DNA of 64,000 bases from an uncultured Campylobacter sp. (GTDB taxonomy: Bacteria; Campylobacterota; Campylobacteria; Campylobacterales; Campylobacteraceae). Location: NCBI RefSeq assembly GCF_938045345.1, contig NZ_CALIMS010000004.1:1-64000 (forward strand), given 5' to 3'. The notes beneath the pieces are model-generated. The model was not told where the DNA came from and made no database searches. It saw only the letters and a program-made list of their open reading frames with translations. Made by a program: the position numbers and the translations under genes. Below, one piece after another: positions 25,840-35,900 of this stretch; the stretch's first letter is position 1; each line of letters opens with the position of its first letter.

Positions 25840-26685
25840 ATGAAAATACTAAGCAAAATTTATCACTTTTTATCAAGTTGGACGGGGACGGTCATCGTCG
25901 TTTTATTCGTCATTCTTTTTGTTGCGCAAGCCTTCGTGATCCCCAGCGGATCGATGCGCACTACGCTTTTGGAGGGCGATTTTTTATTCGTTAAAAAATT
26001 TAGCTACGGTATCCCGACTCCGCATATTCCCTTTGTAGAGTGGCAGGTAGCTCCTGATAGCGACGGAGATGGACATATCATCCGCGGCGAGGGTCCGAAA
26101 CGCGGCGACATCGTGGTTTTTCGCTATCCGCTTAATGAAAAAATGCACTTTGTAAAGCGAAATTTTGCCGTAGGCGGCGACGAGGTGATATTTGATCTGA
26201 ATAATTTCTACCTTCGTCCGCATGAAGGCGACGAGTTCATTGCTGCAAACTACGATGCTCGCGACATTGTGATTTTAGGTGGCGAAAAATATGTCAAAGA
26301 GCCGTATAAATTTAAGGGCATTCACTACGACCCTAATGCTAGAAACTCGATGCTAACAAATGTCAAAATCGCACTTGAGAAGGGTGAATTTTCTATGAAG
26401 CCCATTAGTTTAAGTGAAATTCCTCATAGCTTCGAAGCTGCGGGGATAAGCTTCAATGCCTTTTACATCAAAGTGCCGCAGGATGAGTATTTTATGATAG
26501 GCGATAATCGAAATAATTCCGCCGATAGCCGCTTCTGGGGTCCGGTACCTTATCGTCTGATCGTCGGTAAGCCGTGGTTTACATATTTTAGTATCGACGC
26601 CGATCGCAAGATCCGCTGGGAGCGAATCGGGCGTTTCGTCGATACCTTGCAAAACGATGAGAGTTTAATCTACGAGCAAAAATAA
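25840..26685 (+). CDS. lepB: Signal peptidase I
   Basis: A 281-residue inner-membrane protease that removes signal peptides from Sec substrates. One membrane helix (about 15-33) precedes the catalytic Ser38 in IPSGSMRTTL. The general-base lysine is Lys106 in FVKRNFAVGGDEV, and the conserved GDNRNNSADSRFWG is present. It directly abuts folD and lies 9 bases before rpiB, so the three are probably co-transcribed. Confidence 0.95.
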   Translation: MKILSKIYHFLSSWTGTVIVVLFVILFVAQAFVIPSGSMRTTLLEGDFLFVKKFSYGIPTPHIPFVEWQVAPDSDGDGHIIRGEGPKRGDIVVFRYPLNEKMHFVKRNFAVGGDEVIFDLNNFYLRPHEGDEFIAANYDARDIVILGGEKYVKEPYKFKGIHYDPNARNSMLTNVKIALEKGEFSMKPISLSEIPHSFEAAGISFNAFYIKVPQDEYFMIGDNRNNSADSRFWGPVPYRLIVGKPWFTYFSIDADRKIRWERIGRFVDTLQNDESLIYEQK

Positions 26686-26694
26686 GGAGCGGTA

Positions 26695-28104
26695 ATGCAA
26701 ATAAATAAAATTTTCATAGCGAGCGATCATGCGGGCTTTCATGCCAAAGAGCAAGCCAAAAAAGCGCTCGCCACTTTAGGTTACGAAGCGGTCGATCTTG
26801 GCACTCATAGTGCCGAAGCGAGCGTGGATTATCCCGATTTTGCAGGCACGTTGGCGGATAAAATTTTAGCCGAATGTGAAGCTTGCGCGCGGAGCGAAAA
26901 TTTTAAAGAAAGTAGCGGCAAAAATTCCGCCACGACCGCAGAAAATTCCGGTGCGCGAGGTAGAGGCGGCAGCGGAAATTCCAGCGCGAGTATAAACGGT
27001 AGCGGGAATTTTAATGGTACCGCACAGTGCGGCGAAAAAGGTAAGAATTTTAGCGCCGGCAATAACGGCAGTGGTGAAAATTTTAACGCCGTCAAGAGCG
27101 GCTACAGCAAGAATTTTGATGCGGACGCAAATACGACCGCCTGCGCAAGCATAGCTGCCGCAAACGCGAGCAAAGATAAAATTTTAAATTCTACCAGTTA
27201 CGGCATTTACGGCGTTTTGATTTGCGGTACGGGCATCGGTATCAGCATCGCCGCAAATCGCCACGCTCACATCCGCTGCGCGCTGTGTCATGACGCGACG
27301 AGCGCTAGACTAGCTAGAGAGCACAACGACGCCAACGTCCTAGCCTTCGGCGAGCGATTGATGGGCGCGCTGGTGATCGGAGATATGATTAGGGCATTTT
27401 TTAGTACCGATTTTGCGGGCGGTAGGCACATTAAGCGCGTCGCAAAGCTAGGCGCTTGCGGTAGTTCGAATTGCGCGCATGGATTTGATGGGGAGAATTT
27501 CATGCAGAATTCCGCTCAAAATTTTACGGAACAAAGCTATGGCGCTAATTTAAATGGGCGGAATTCCAAATTAAGCTTCGGTGGTAAAAATCCTTCCGAC
27601 AAAAATCCCATCGGCACGGATTCCGCATCAAATTTTGCACGGAGCTTTAACGATAAAAATTCCTTATTTACCGGCGAGAATTCCTTGATAAGCTTTGGTG
27701 GTGCACATCATATAAATTTAAATTCTACGCACGCAAAGATAATCTTTAATGAGAAAAATCCGCTAGATAAAAATTCCACTAGTGTAAATTCTACGTTAAA
27801 TTTTACGCGCGAGAGTGTTTGCGAGAAAAATTTCGCTCAAAAAACTAGCCACAAAGATTTTGTCGGTTTGAACCCCACAATTATAAATTTCAAGACTACA
27901 AATTCCGTCTGCATGAACGTTAAGCCAAAAAACGCAAATTGCGCTAGTGCAGGTTTAAAAGATGAGAATTCTGCTATTGCGAGCGTGAATTTAAAGGGAG
28001 CAAATCTTTCTAGCGCGTATTTTAAAAGCCTAAATTCTGTCTATTTCAGCGCGACTCCCGTTACTATGCGCTTTGCAAATTCAAATAAAGGAGGCGAGCA
28101 ATGA
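26695..28104 (+). CDS. rpiB: Ribose-5-phosphate isomerase B with two repeat expansions
   Basis: RpiB interconverts ribose-5-phosphate and ribulose-5-phosphate and is normally about 145-150 residues; this one has 469. The core is intact but split. IASDHAGFHAKE (Asp11, His12) and PDFAGTLADKIL come first, then about 107 extra residues (62-168), then VLICGTGIGISIAANR (Cys177) and REHNDANVLAFGER (His210), then GGRHIKRV. After residue ~252 a tail of over 210 residues carries units such as KNPLDKNSTSVNS. The ribosome site AAGGAG and the ATG are clear, and the next gene overlaps the stop. Activity is plausible because the motifs survive. Confidence 0.9.
   Translation: MQINKIFIASDHAGFHAKEQAKKALATLGYEAVDLGTHSAEASVDYPDFAGTLADKILAECEACARSENFKESSGKNSATTAENSGARGRGGSGNSSASINGSGNFNGTAQCGEKGKNFSAGNNGSGENFNAVKSGYSKNFDADANTTACASIAAANASKDKILNSTSYGIYGVLICGTGIGISIAANRHAHIRCALCHDATSARLAREHNDANVLAFGERLMGALVIGDMIRAFFSTDFAGGRHIKRVAKLGACGSSNCAHGFDGENFMQNSAQNFTEQSYGANLNGRNSKLSFGGKNPSDKNPIGTDSASNFARSFNDKNSLFTGENSLISFGGAHHINLNSTHAKIIFNEKNPLDKNSTSVNSTLNFTRESVCEKNFAQKTSHKDFVGLNPTIINFKTTNSVCMNVKPKNANCASAGLKDENSAIASVNLKGANLSSAYFKSLNSVYFSATPVTMRFANSNKGGEQ
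26878..27198 (+). repeat. Internal repeat insertion within rpiB
   Basis: About 320 bases encode a Gly/Ser/Asn-rich stretch (NSSASINGSGNFNGTA, NNGSGENFNAV). The DNA repeats GAAAATTTT, AAAATTCC and GGGAATTTT blocks about every 25-35 bases. Confidence 0.8.
27451..28101 (+). repeat. C-terminal repeat expansion of rpiB
   Basis: About 650 bases extend the frame past the normal end of RpiB. Units such as AAAAATCCGCTAGATAAAAA followed by TTCC resemble those in the hemA insertion. The encoded tail is rich in NS, NF and KN pairs. Confidence 0.8.
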
Positions 28105-28343
28105 GCGTAGCATTGGGTGTTTTAGCGCTATTTTTTGCAGCACTACTTATTCTATCGATCCGAAAAAATTCTAAAATTTACGCCTTACTTCGCAAGAGCG
28201 AAGAAAGAATTTCAAAGCTTAAAAGCGATAACGAAAAGCTCAAAACTGCCCTTCGCTTCGGCATTGAGGCCCTGCAAAATGAGGAGAGCGAAAACTGCAG
28301 CTTAAAAATCCAAAACGCAAGATTGAAAAGAGGTAAGCTATGA
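28101..28343 (+). CDS. Small membrane-anchored coiled-coil protein
   Basis: An 80-residue protein with one N-terminal membrane helix (about residues 3-20, LGVLALFFAALLILSI) and a charged, probably coiled-coil remainder with leucine spacing. The start overlaps the rpiB stop and the end overlaps the apt start (ATGA), so it is tightly coupled within the operon. A similar small gene lies between rpiB and apt in C. jejuni as I recall. The function is unknown. Confidence 0.75.
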   Translation: MSVALGVLALFFAALLILSIRKNSKIYALLRKSEERISKLKSDNEKLKTALRFGIEALQNEESENCSLKIQNARLKRGKL

Positions 28344-28888
28344 AAAGCCTAAGCAGCGAGCAAAAAAGCTATTTATTTCGCTCGATCCGTACCGTGCGTG
28401 ACTTCCCAAAGCCCGGTATTTTGTTTTACGATATCACGACGCTCGTAGGCGATCGCGAGGCGTTTAATTTTCTGCTTGATCATCTAGCCGAGCGCTACGC
28501 CGATTACGGACTTGATTACATAGTAGGCATAGAAAGTCGTGGATTTATTTTTGCAGCGGCACTTGCTGCGAGGTTGAGGGTTGCTTTTGTGCCAATTAGA
28601 AAGCCAAAGAAGCTTCCTTATATCACGATTTCGCAAAAATACAGCCTTGAATACGGCTTCGATCAGGTCGAGATGCATGTGGATGCATTCTCCGGCGTGC
28701 AGGATGCCAAGGTGCTGCTAATCGATGATCTAATAGCCACCGGAGGCACCGCACGAGCGGCATTAGATCTCATCGCGCAGACGCAGGCTAAGTGCGTCGA
28801 GGCGTGCTTTTTATTAAATTTGCGCGAGTTAAACGATCTAGGCGAGTTTTCGCGACGCACAAACGTTTATTGCGTTTTAGAGGCGTGA
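28340..28888 (+). CDS. apt: Adenine phosphoribosyltransferase
   Basis: A 182-residue purine-salvage enzyme that makes AMP from adenine and PRPP. Signatures are FPKPGILFYDITTL, GIESRGFIFAAALA and the PRPP-binding VLLIDDLIATGGTA. The length is normal. The gene overlaps both neighbours. Confidence 0.96.
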   Translation: MKSLSSEQKSYLFRSIRTVRDFPKPGILFYDITTLVGDREAFNFLLDHLAERYADYGLDYIVGIESRGFIFAAALAARLRVAFVPIRKPKKLPYITISQKYSLEYGFDQVEMHVDAFSGVQDAKVLLIDDLIATGGTARAALDLIAQTQAKCVEACFLLNLRELNDLGEFSRRTNVYCVLEA

Positions 28889-28890
28889 TT

Positions 28891-29508
28891 TTGGAAGAGC
28901 TACTTAAAAATTTACTGCAAGAATACCACCAATACGCCTATATCGTGCTTTTTGTTTGGTGTATTTTAGAAGGCGAAATCGCGCTGATTTTGGGCGGTAT
29001 CATGGCGCACGAGGGGCACATAAATTTGCCGCTAGGTATCTTTGTCGCGGGTCTTGGGGCATTTTGCGGCGATCAGTTTTATTTTTATATCGGGCGCTAC
29101 AACAAAAAATATATCAGTAAAAAACTCGCGGCACAGCGCCGAAAATTTGCGATCGCGCACCTGCTTTTGCAACGCTACGGCTGGCCGATAATTTTAATGC
29201 AGCGCTATATGTATGGCTTCCGCGTCATCATCCCGATGAGTATCGGTATCACTCGCTACAGCGCAAAGAAATTTGCGATTATCAATCTTTTTAGTGCTTG
29301 GTGCTGGTCGGGCGCGACGATGATTTTGGCGTGGTATTTTGGCGAGGAGATCTGGAGCGGGCTGCGGCTAATCGAGCAACACTGGTATTTTGCGATACCT
29401 ATCATAGGCGGAATTTTATATCTATTTTTTAGGCTATTTAAACGTATGGAAAATCACTTTATGAACTCACGAAAGGAACGAGATGAAAGTAAAACTGCTA
29501 GATCGTAA
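28891..29508 (+). CDS. DedA-family membrane protein
   Basis: A roughly 205-residue inner-membrane protein of the DedA family, whose members include flippases for polyprenyl- or phospholipid carriers. Signatures are WCILEGEIALILGGIMAH, FCGDQFYFYIGRY and QRYMYGFRVIIPMSIG. An AGAGG at 28878 is well spaced for the TTG at 28891; the GTG at 28885 is an alternative, and the far-upstream ATG is inside apt. The end overlaps pepA by 26 bases. Confidence 0.85.
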   Translation: MEELLKNLLQEYHQYAYIVLFVWCILEGEIALILGGIMAHEGHINLPLGIFVAGLGAFCGDQFYFYIGRYNKKYISKKLAAQRRKFAIAHLLLQRYGWPIILMQRYMYGFRVIIPMSIGITRYSAKKFAIINLFSAWCWSGATMILAWYFGEEIWSGLRLIEQHWYFAIPIIGGILYLFFRLFKRMENHFMNSRKERDESKTARS

Positions 29509-30943
29509 AATTAACGAGATAGAGGCGGATTTTGAAGTTATTTTAGTTGTGGATAAAAATTTAAATCACGAGTTTATTAAAGACACGGATAAGTTTGCGC
29601 TTTTTAATTACAAAGGCGAGGGCAATCTGCTGCTTGCCGAGAGCGGGCGGCTGTACATCGGCGTTAAGGCGCTAGAATATGACCACATCCGCACAGCACT
29701 TGCGAGCGCATACAACGCGCTTAAGGGCTACGCGATTAAAAATTTCAAAATCGCCTTTTACAAATGCGGCTGCGACCGCAGAAGCACGATGGCGATGGTA
29801 GAGGGCGTGCTTTTGGGCGGTTATGAGTTTAACAAATACAAAAGCGATAAAAAAAACTCCAGCTTGAATGAAATTTTAATCTCGACGCAGGAGTACGGCG
29901 GCAGTAGCCCCGACGTGCAAAAGATGAACTACGGCGTGCAGCAGGGCACCGTGATGGCAAACGCCGCAAATTTCGCGCGCGACGGCGTCAATGAGATCCC
30001 TGAAATTTACACGCCAGAAAAGATGGCGAGCGAGGCTGAAATTTTAGCCTCGAACTACGACGACGTGAGCGTTAAAATTTACGACGAGGACTTTTTGCGC
30101 GAGCAGAATATGAATGCGTTTTTGGCGGTCAATCGCTCCAGCGCTCATCCGCCGCGCCTAATTCATCTGATCTATAAACCGCAGCGCTGCCTAAAGCGCG
30201 TCGTTTTCGTGGGCAAAGGGCTTACTTATGACAGCGGCGGACTAAGTCTGAAGCCGAGCGATTATATGCTTACGATGAAAAGCGACAAAAGCGGCGCGCT
30301 TGCTGCGATGGGCATCATCAAGGGCGCCGCCGAGCTAGAACTACCGTTTGAGATACATGCGGTCATCGGCGCTACTGAAAATATGATCGGTGGCGATTCC
30401 TATAAGCCCGACGACGTACTGCTTAGCCGCAGCGGCGTGAGTATCGAGGTGCGAAACACCGACGCAGAGGGCAGGCTCGTGCTCGCCGACTGCTTAAGCT
30501 ACGCGCAGGATCTTGAGCCAGGTCTGCTAATCGATATGGCTACGCTTACAGGCGCTTGCGTCGTGGGGCTTGGCGAATACACGAGCGGTATCATGGGAAA
30601 CAGCGAGGAGCTAAAGCGTAAATTTAAAGATCTTAGCAGCTGCAGCGGCGAGCTATTTAGCATTTTGGAATTTAACGATTATCTGCGCGAGCTAATCAAA
30701 AGCAGTATCGCAGACGTTTCCAACTGCGCTTCCAGCAGATACGGCGGCGCGATAACCGCGGGGCTGTTTTTGGACAAATTTATAAAAGACGAGTATAAAG
30801 ACAAGTGGCTGCACCTCGACATCGCGGGGCCCGCGTATCTGGAAAAGGCGTGGGGCTATTACGCCGCGGGCGCGACTGGCGCGGGCGTGAGAGCCAGCCT
30901 GTACTTTTTACAGGCTCTAGCCAAAGAGCTAAAGGACGCGTAG
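29483..30943 (+). CDS. pepA: Leucyl aminopeptidase (M17)
   Basis: A 486-residue cytosolic dinuclear-metal aminopeptidase. The catalytic domain shows VGKGLTYDSGGLSLKPSD and the family signature NTDAEGRLVLADCL, with ADVSNCASSRYGGAITAGLFL later. The N-terminal domain is as expected for PepA. The ATG has an AAAGGA site. ychF starts on the next base after its stop. Confidence 0.95.
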   Translation: MKVKLLDRKINEIEADFEVILVVDKNLNHEFIKDTDKFALFNYKGEGNLLLAESGRLYIGVKALEYDHIRTALASAYNALKGYAIKNFKIAFYKCGCDRRSTMAMVEGVLLGGYEFNKYKSDKKNSSLNEILISTQEYGGSSPDVQKMNYGVQQGTVMANAANFARDGVNEIPEIYTPEKMASEAEILASNYDDVSVKIYDEDFLREQNMNAFLAVNRSSAHPPRLIHLIYKPQRCLKRVVFVGKGLTYDSGGLSLKPSDYMLTMKSDKSGALAAMGIIKGAAELELPFEIHAVIGATENMIGGDSYKPDDVLLSRSGVSIEVRNTDAEGRLVLADCLSYAQDLEPGLLIDMATLTGACVVGLGEYTSGIMGNSEELKRKFKDLSSCSGELFSILEFNDYLRELIKSSIADVSNCASSRYGGAITAGLFLDKFIKDEYKDKWLHLDIAGPAYLEKAWGYYAAGATGAGVRASLYFLQALAKELKDA

Positions 30944-32047
30944 ATGGGGCTTTCTGTAGGAATCGTAGGGCTTCCGAACGTCGGTAAATCCACCACCTTT
31001 AATGCACTTAGCGGCGCGCAAAACGCGCAGGCGCAGAACTATCCGTTCTGCACGATCGAGCCTAATAAAGCGGTCGTGCCCGTGCCCGATGCCAGGCTAG
31101 GCAAACTTGCGGAGATCGTTAAGCCCGGTCGCATCGTACATTCGACCATCGAGTTCGTCGATATTGCAGGCCTCGTGCGCGGCGCAAGTAAAGGCGAGGG
31201 GCTGGGGAATAAATTTCTTTCAAATATCCGCGAGTGCGAGATCATCCTTCATATCGTGCGCTGCTTCGAAAGCGGCGACATAACCCACGTCGAAGGCTGC
31301 GTCGATCCTATCCGCGACATCGAGATCATCGAAACCGAGCTTATTTTAGCGGACATAGAGCAGCTTGGACGCAAAATCGAGCGTCTCGGCAAGGAAGCCA
31401 AAACAAATCAAAAGGGCGCTAAAGAGGCGCTAGCCGTAGCAAACGAGCTTTTGGCGCATCTAAACGACGGCAAGCCCGCTTCAAATTTCACGCTCAAAGA
31501 GGACGAAAGCTACGTCGCTTTAAATCGCGAGCTGCGCCTGCTTAGCGCCAAAGATGTAATCTACGGCGCAAACGTGGACGAAGACGGAATCGCGCAGGAT
31601 AACGAATATGTCGCGCGCGTAAGAGAATACGCAAACGCCCGCGGCGCCGAGGTGATCAAGCTCTGCGCCAAGATCGAAGAGGAGCTGATAGGCTTAAGCG
31701 ACGAGGAGACGCACGAGATGCTGCAAAGCCTGGGCGCGCAGCAAAGCGGGCTGGAACTCATCATCAAGCGATCCTTCGCAAAGCTCAGCCTCATCAGCTA
31801 CTTTACCGCCGGCGAGATGGAAGTTCGCGCGTGGACTATCACGAAAGGCTGGAAGGCTCCGAAAGCCGCGAGCGTTATCCACAACGACTTTGAGCGCGGA
31901 TTTATCAGAGCCGAGGTGATCGGATTTGATGATTTTATCGCGTTCGGCGGCGAGGGCAGGGCGAAAGAAGCGGGCAAGATGCGTCTTGAGGGCAAAGACT
32001 ACGTCGTGCAAGACGGCGACGTGATGCACTTTAGATTTAACGTTTAG
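30944..32047 (+). CDS. ychF: Redox-regulated ATPase/GTPase YchF (OLA1 family)
   Basis: A 367-residue Obg-related P-loop protein. G1 is GLPNVGKST, switch/G3 region is EFVDIAGLVRGASKGEGLGN, and the C-terminal TGS domain ends with YVVQDGDVMHFRFNV. YchF binds ATP and associates with ribosomes. It abuts pepA and is the last gene of the folD-to-ychF run. Confidence 0.96.
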   Translation: MGLSVGIVGLPNVGKSTTFNALSGAQNAQAQNYPFCTIEPNKAVVPVPDARLGKLAEIVKPGRIVHSTIEFVDIAGLVRGASKGEGLGNKFLSNIRECEIILHIVRCFESGDITHVEGCVDPIRDIEIIETELILADIEQLGRKIERLGKEAKTNQKGAKEALAVANELLAHLNDGKPASNFTLKEDESYVALNRELRLLSAKDVIYGANVDEDGIAQDNEYVARVREYANARGAEVIKLCAKIEEELIGLSDEETHEMLQSLGAQQSGLELIIKRSFAKLSLISYFTAGEMEVRAWTITKGWKAPKAASVIHNDFERGFIRAEVIGFDDFIAFGGEGRAKEAGKMRLEGKDYVVQDGDVMHFRFNV

Positions 32048-32239
32048 AATTTATTTTTAGGTGCGTTGAAATTTGGTCTGCGCTAGCCTCAAAATTTAGT
32101 AAATTTTGGTTCAAACGCGGGTTTAATAAAATTTTGATTTTTGCGAGCAGCGGATTTTAGCTGAAATTTGTATCGCTAGAACAAAACGAAACTTGTGCGC
32201 TAAAATATCGTTAAAATTTCGAGGTCAAATTTAATCGGC

Positions 32240-32270
32240 TTTGCTTGCGTTAAAATTTTACGCAAGCAAA
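32240..32270 (+). terminator. Candidate terminator downstream of ychF
   Basis: An 11-bp stem (TTTGCTTGCGT / ACGCAAGCAAA) with loop TAAAATTTT lies about 190 bases after ychF. It is the strongest hairpin in the gap; there is no long U-tract on the plus strand. Confidence 0.4.
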
Positions 32271-32660
32271 AAGTTGCACTGCGCTGGATTTGCGCTTAAA
32301 TTCGCCTAGCAAATACGTCTAAGAAATACTTCCAAAATCGCGCCAAAATTTATATACGGCGAAAACTGCGCGTAAATTTAAAGGGTAAAATTTTACTAAG
32401 ATCTCAAAGCTGTATCTGCGCGCGATAGTATTTGAGTTTTGCGTTTAAATTTGCGGCTTACAAACTTGGCATTTAGCAAATTTTAAATTTCATGACTTCA
32501 AATTTAGTGGATGTTTTAGCGCGCGGCGCGGATATTACGCGCGTAAAATTTATCAAAGCGTGCGTTGCGGCGTAAACTTTTCATAAAAGCAAGAAAATAG
32601 CGCTACTCCGCCGCACAAATACGCTGTGCGGAGTTTCATAATTCCGTCTCTTTAAATTTT

Positions 32661-32811
32661 GCCGGGCAGAATTTCACGCTGCGCTATAAATTTTATGTGC
32701 CGCTAAATCGCAAAATTCTGTCTCATGGAGAAATACGACAAGCGATAAAATCCCGTCGCGTCAAGAAATCATGCCGCTACAAATTTTATGTTTTTCAAAA
32801 TCCGCATCCCA
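32661..32811. repeat. Dispersed repeat, copy A (beside the TonB receptor)
   Basis: GCCGGGCAGAATTTCACGCT and the following CGCTATAAATTTTATG match copy B at 36406 almost base for base for about 40 bases. A second shared block (CAAATTTTATGTTTT) lies farther right. Confidence 0.65.
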
Positions 32812-32852
32812 AGTTTTCCGATTGCTTTTCGTTTGCTTTAAAGCTTGCGGAA

Positions 32853-32880
32853 GCTCAAGCAAGCTTGGATTTGCTTGAGC
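32853..32880 (-). terminator. Candidate terminator of the TonB receptor gene
   Basis: A 9-bp stem (GCTCAAGCA / TGCTTGAGC) with a 10-base loop lies 55 bases beyond the receptor stop on the minus strand. Confidence 0.45.
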
Positions 32881-32934
32881 CTATTGGATAAATTTTAATC
32901 GTGCTTAGCGCTAGCGTCTAAGCAAGCAGCCGAT

Positions 32935-35900
32935 TTAAAACGTTATCTCCCAGTTAAATCTAAAATTTCTGCGCGGCGCGTAAAATCTGCCGATGCCCGC
33001 ACCCGTCGCTTGATCGATCATATTGACCGTTCCGAAAGCCCTGATCGAGCGCGCACTATCCCAAGTTATATATTTGGCGTTGGTTAGGTTGTAAACGCCT
33101 AGACTAAAGTTAAAATTTTTTTGCGGCTTTGCATAAGCAATAACGTCCACTACCGTATAATCACCGCTTCGCCAACCTTTGGTATTATCGGTTACGGGCT
33201 CTCCGTTTACTATAGAAGCATCGATGTGCCCCCAATACGGATCCGTTCTTTCGACTTGGCTTTTCCAATACATATTGTAGGTATCTTTGCGCTTCTTGGC
33301 TCCTACGTCGGTGATGAAAAGATCAATGCCATATTTGTCGCCGGGCGTAGAATAGCCGATATTATAGACGGAAGTAGGCGGTTGGATCGCATTCATCGGC
33401 ACCTCTTCGCCCCTACTGCATCCTGAGTTCGAATTATTAGCGTTTGAGCCGTTACTGGCGCACGACATTCTGCCTTTTTGTTTGCTGTATTTATATCCCA
33501 GCCTAAATCCCTCCAGGCTCTCCGATACATCGCCGAGCTCCAGATGGGTATTTATCTCAAATCCATGCACTTTGGCGCTATCTCGGTTTACGTTTTGATA
33601 AAACGGATATGGTATCTGCTGATCTACGACTTGTAAATTTCCCAAAAATTCAAGATCGATAAAATTTTTATAATCCGTCTTAAAAACATCGAAAGTTATG
33701 CGGCTTCTCTCGCTATAAAAAGTAAGAGCGATCTCTTTCGTCCTTGCAATTTCTGGTTCTAAAAATATATTAGGACGGATAGAAAAGTCCGGATGCTTAA
33801 AGGTCATATACGCCTCATCTGATGTCGGAGCGCGGAAGCCTTTGGAGCCCTTTAGTTGTATCCTCATCCAATCCAGCGGGTCTAAATTTAGACCTAGTTT
33901 ATATGAGCCGCTTTTGTATTCCTTCTCTCTTAGCAGGAATTTTAAATTTTGCTGATAATTTTCCTCTCCATAAGGAGTGTAGTAACCATGTATTCCGTCA
34001 TAGGGGTTGTAAGGATACGGCACCCATAGACCGGTTATGATGCCTCTTGGCACTTCAGGATGGCCGGTATATTTTGGTTTATGGTTTACAAAATCTAAGC
34101 GATAACCGAGATCGAAGCCTACGTATTTAGTTATTTGAATTTCATCCCCGATATAGCTTGCTACAGTCGTAGTTTGCACTGGGATCAGATAGGTACTCAC
34201 CGCAGTGGTATTGCTTCTTTGACTACCATTCATATGGTAATTAGGGTTTGGCACGCCACTTCCAGGAGTTCTACCGAAGAGTATATTATCCCACCATTGT
34301 GAATCACCCGAGTAAAATCCATCTTTATTAGTCATAGATTTATCTGTTTGATCCAAAAGTCCGCCGTATGATATAGAATTATCTATCAAATTAAATAGAC
34401 TAAATTCTTTTTCTAAATCTAGATTAACCTGAAATGTCTTAGTTTCTAGAGTCCTATCAGTGTATTGGACGGAATTGTAACCATCGGTATATGGAGTTAA
34501 ATGAAATAGCTTATAAGCCTTTGTCATAGTGTCCATATCGCTCGGATCTCTTTTTATAGTCCCGTAAACTCTGCCGTCAGGAAGAGTATGCTTTTCTATC
34601 TCTCTTTCCACTAATTCGTAATTATACTCCCAAGTATCTCCATCGTATGTTTCTTTTAATACTTTGAATTTTTTATTACAATTTACTTTGGAACAATCCA
34701 AATAATATCCTTCACCATCCCTTTTTTTATAATCGCTGCCCCTATTTAGAATATTGCCCGAACCATCTTTAATAATTTCTTCGCCTTCTTCGACAGGTCG
34801 CGGATCAACGCTTAGGGGTCTATTGTTTTTATCTACGATATCATAACCGCTTGAGCTTTCATTTAGATGCATCCCAGAAGGATTTTGCACATTCTGGCAT
34901 CTATTGCCTTGGCAACCCTCTTTATTTATTGCACGGTTCTTAATATTTTGCCAAGAATACGAAAGTTTGACACTGTCCCAAAGTGGAGTATCTCCGACAT
35001 ATTCGTAGCTAAACTGCACGTTTTTTCTGGTAGAGCTATCGTGGTTTGTTCTATTTCCATATCGTTCCGGAGCATCCGGACGGCTACCCATTCTTAACGT
35101 ATAAGAAAGGTCCTCGCCGTCGGAATTTTGCTTCGAGTCATCTATCGCGATAGACAATCTATGGTTATCGCTCGGCTGAAATCCCACTTTTACGAGCGTG
35201 CTCTTCTTGGTTATGGTGTATGGGTCTGCCTTTTCGCGAGTTTTTCCTATATGAAGTTTGTCCTCTTTACTATCATATATGTCGTAGAAATAGTTTTTTC
35301 TTTCATGTCCGTGCCTATCGGTATTTATAACCAAAAGATCAAACCAGCCGTATCTAGCTGCACCGGTGAAGGAGTGAAAATTTTGACTATCGACGCTTTG
35401 ATAGCCCTGCTTAAAGCCGAAATGATAGTTCTTTTCCGTCAAGAAATCCCTGGCGTCTTTGGTTTCAAACATAACCGATCCGCCGAGTGCGCCGCTTCCC
35501 GCTTTTATGGAATCGGCTCCTTTGGTGATATTGGCCGTTTTGACGTTTTCCATCTCTACGCCGTTTCTTGTGTTGTTAAAATTTCCATACCCTTCAAAGA
35601 GGTCTTTAAAGCCCTGCGAGCTCAAGGTCTCTGCTTGGCGAAGTCCGTCCACTGTGATAGCCACGCGGTTTTCGTCCACACCGCGAACGGCGTATCCGCT
35701 AGCGCCGAATCTGCCCGTCTCGACCGCTGTGATACCCGTTTGGTATCGCACCAAGTCTCTGCTATCGGTGATCTGCTGCTTCTTGATAGTCTGCGCGGTA
35801 GTTTTAGTTTCGCCGACCTTTTGCTCGGCTACGCTTTGCGAATCGACATTGCCCGTTACCTGGATAGTTCCCAGTTCTTGTGAGTTGGCCGGCTCTTCCG

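Larger units (their letters stand above)
32048..32934. other. Gene-free region with two hairpins and one copy of a dispersed repeat
   Basis: It holds an 11-bp hairpin at 32240-32270, a copy of a dispersed repeat at 32661-32811 (second copy at 36406), and a 9-bp hairpin at 32853-32880. The frame at 32697-32891 is repeat-derived. Confidence 0.6.

Noticed and set aside
32697..32891. Plus-strand frame of 64 codons beside the dispersed repeat
   Set aside because: It consists of the dispersed repeat and a hairpin; no ribosome site.
35128..35883. Plus-strand frame of 251 codons opposite the TonB receptor
   Set aside because: It is antisense to the plug region of a clear receptor, and its composition is that of a shadow frame.
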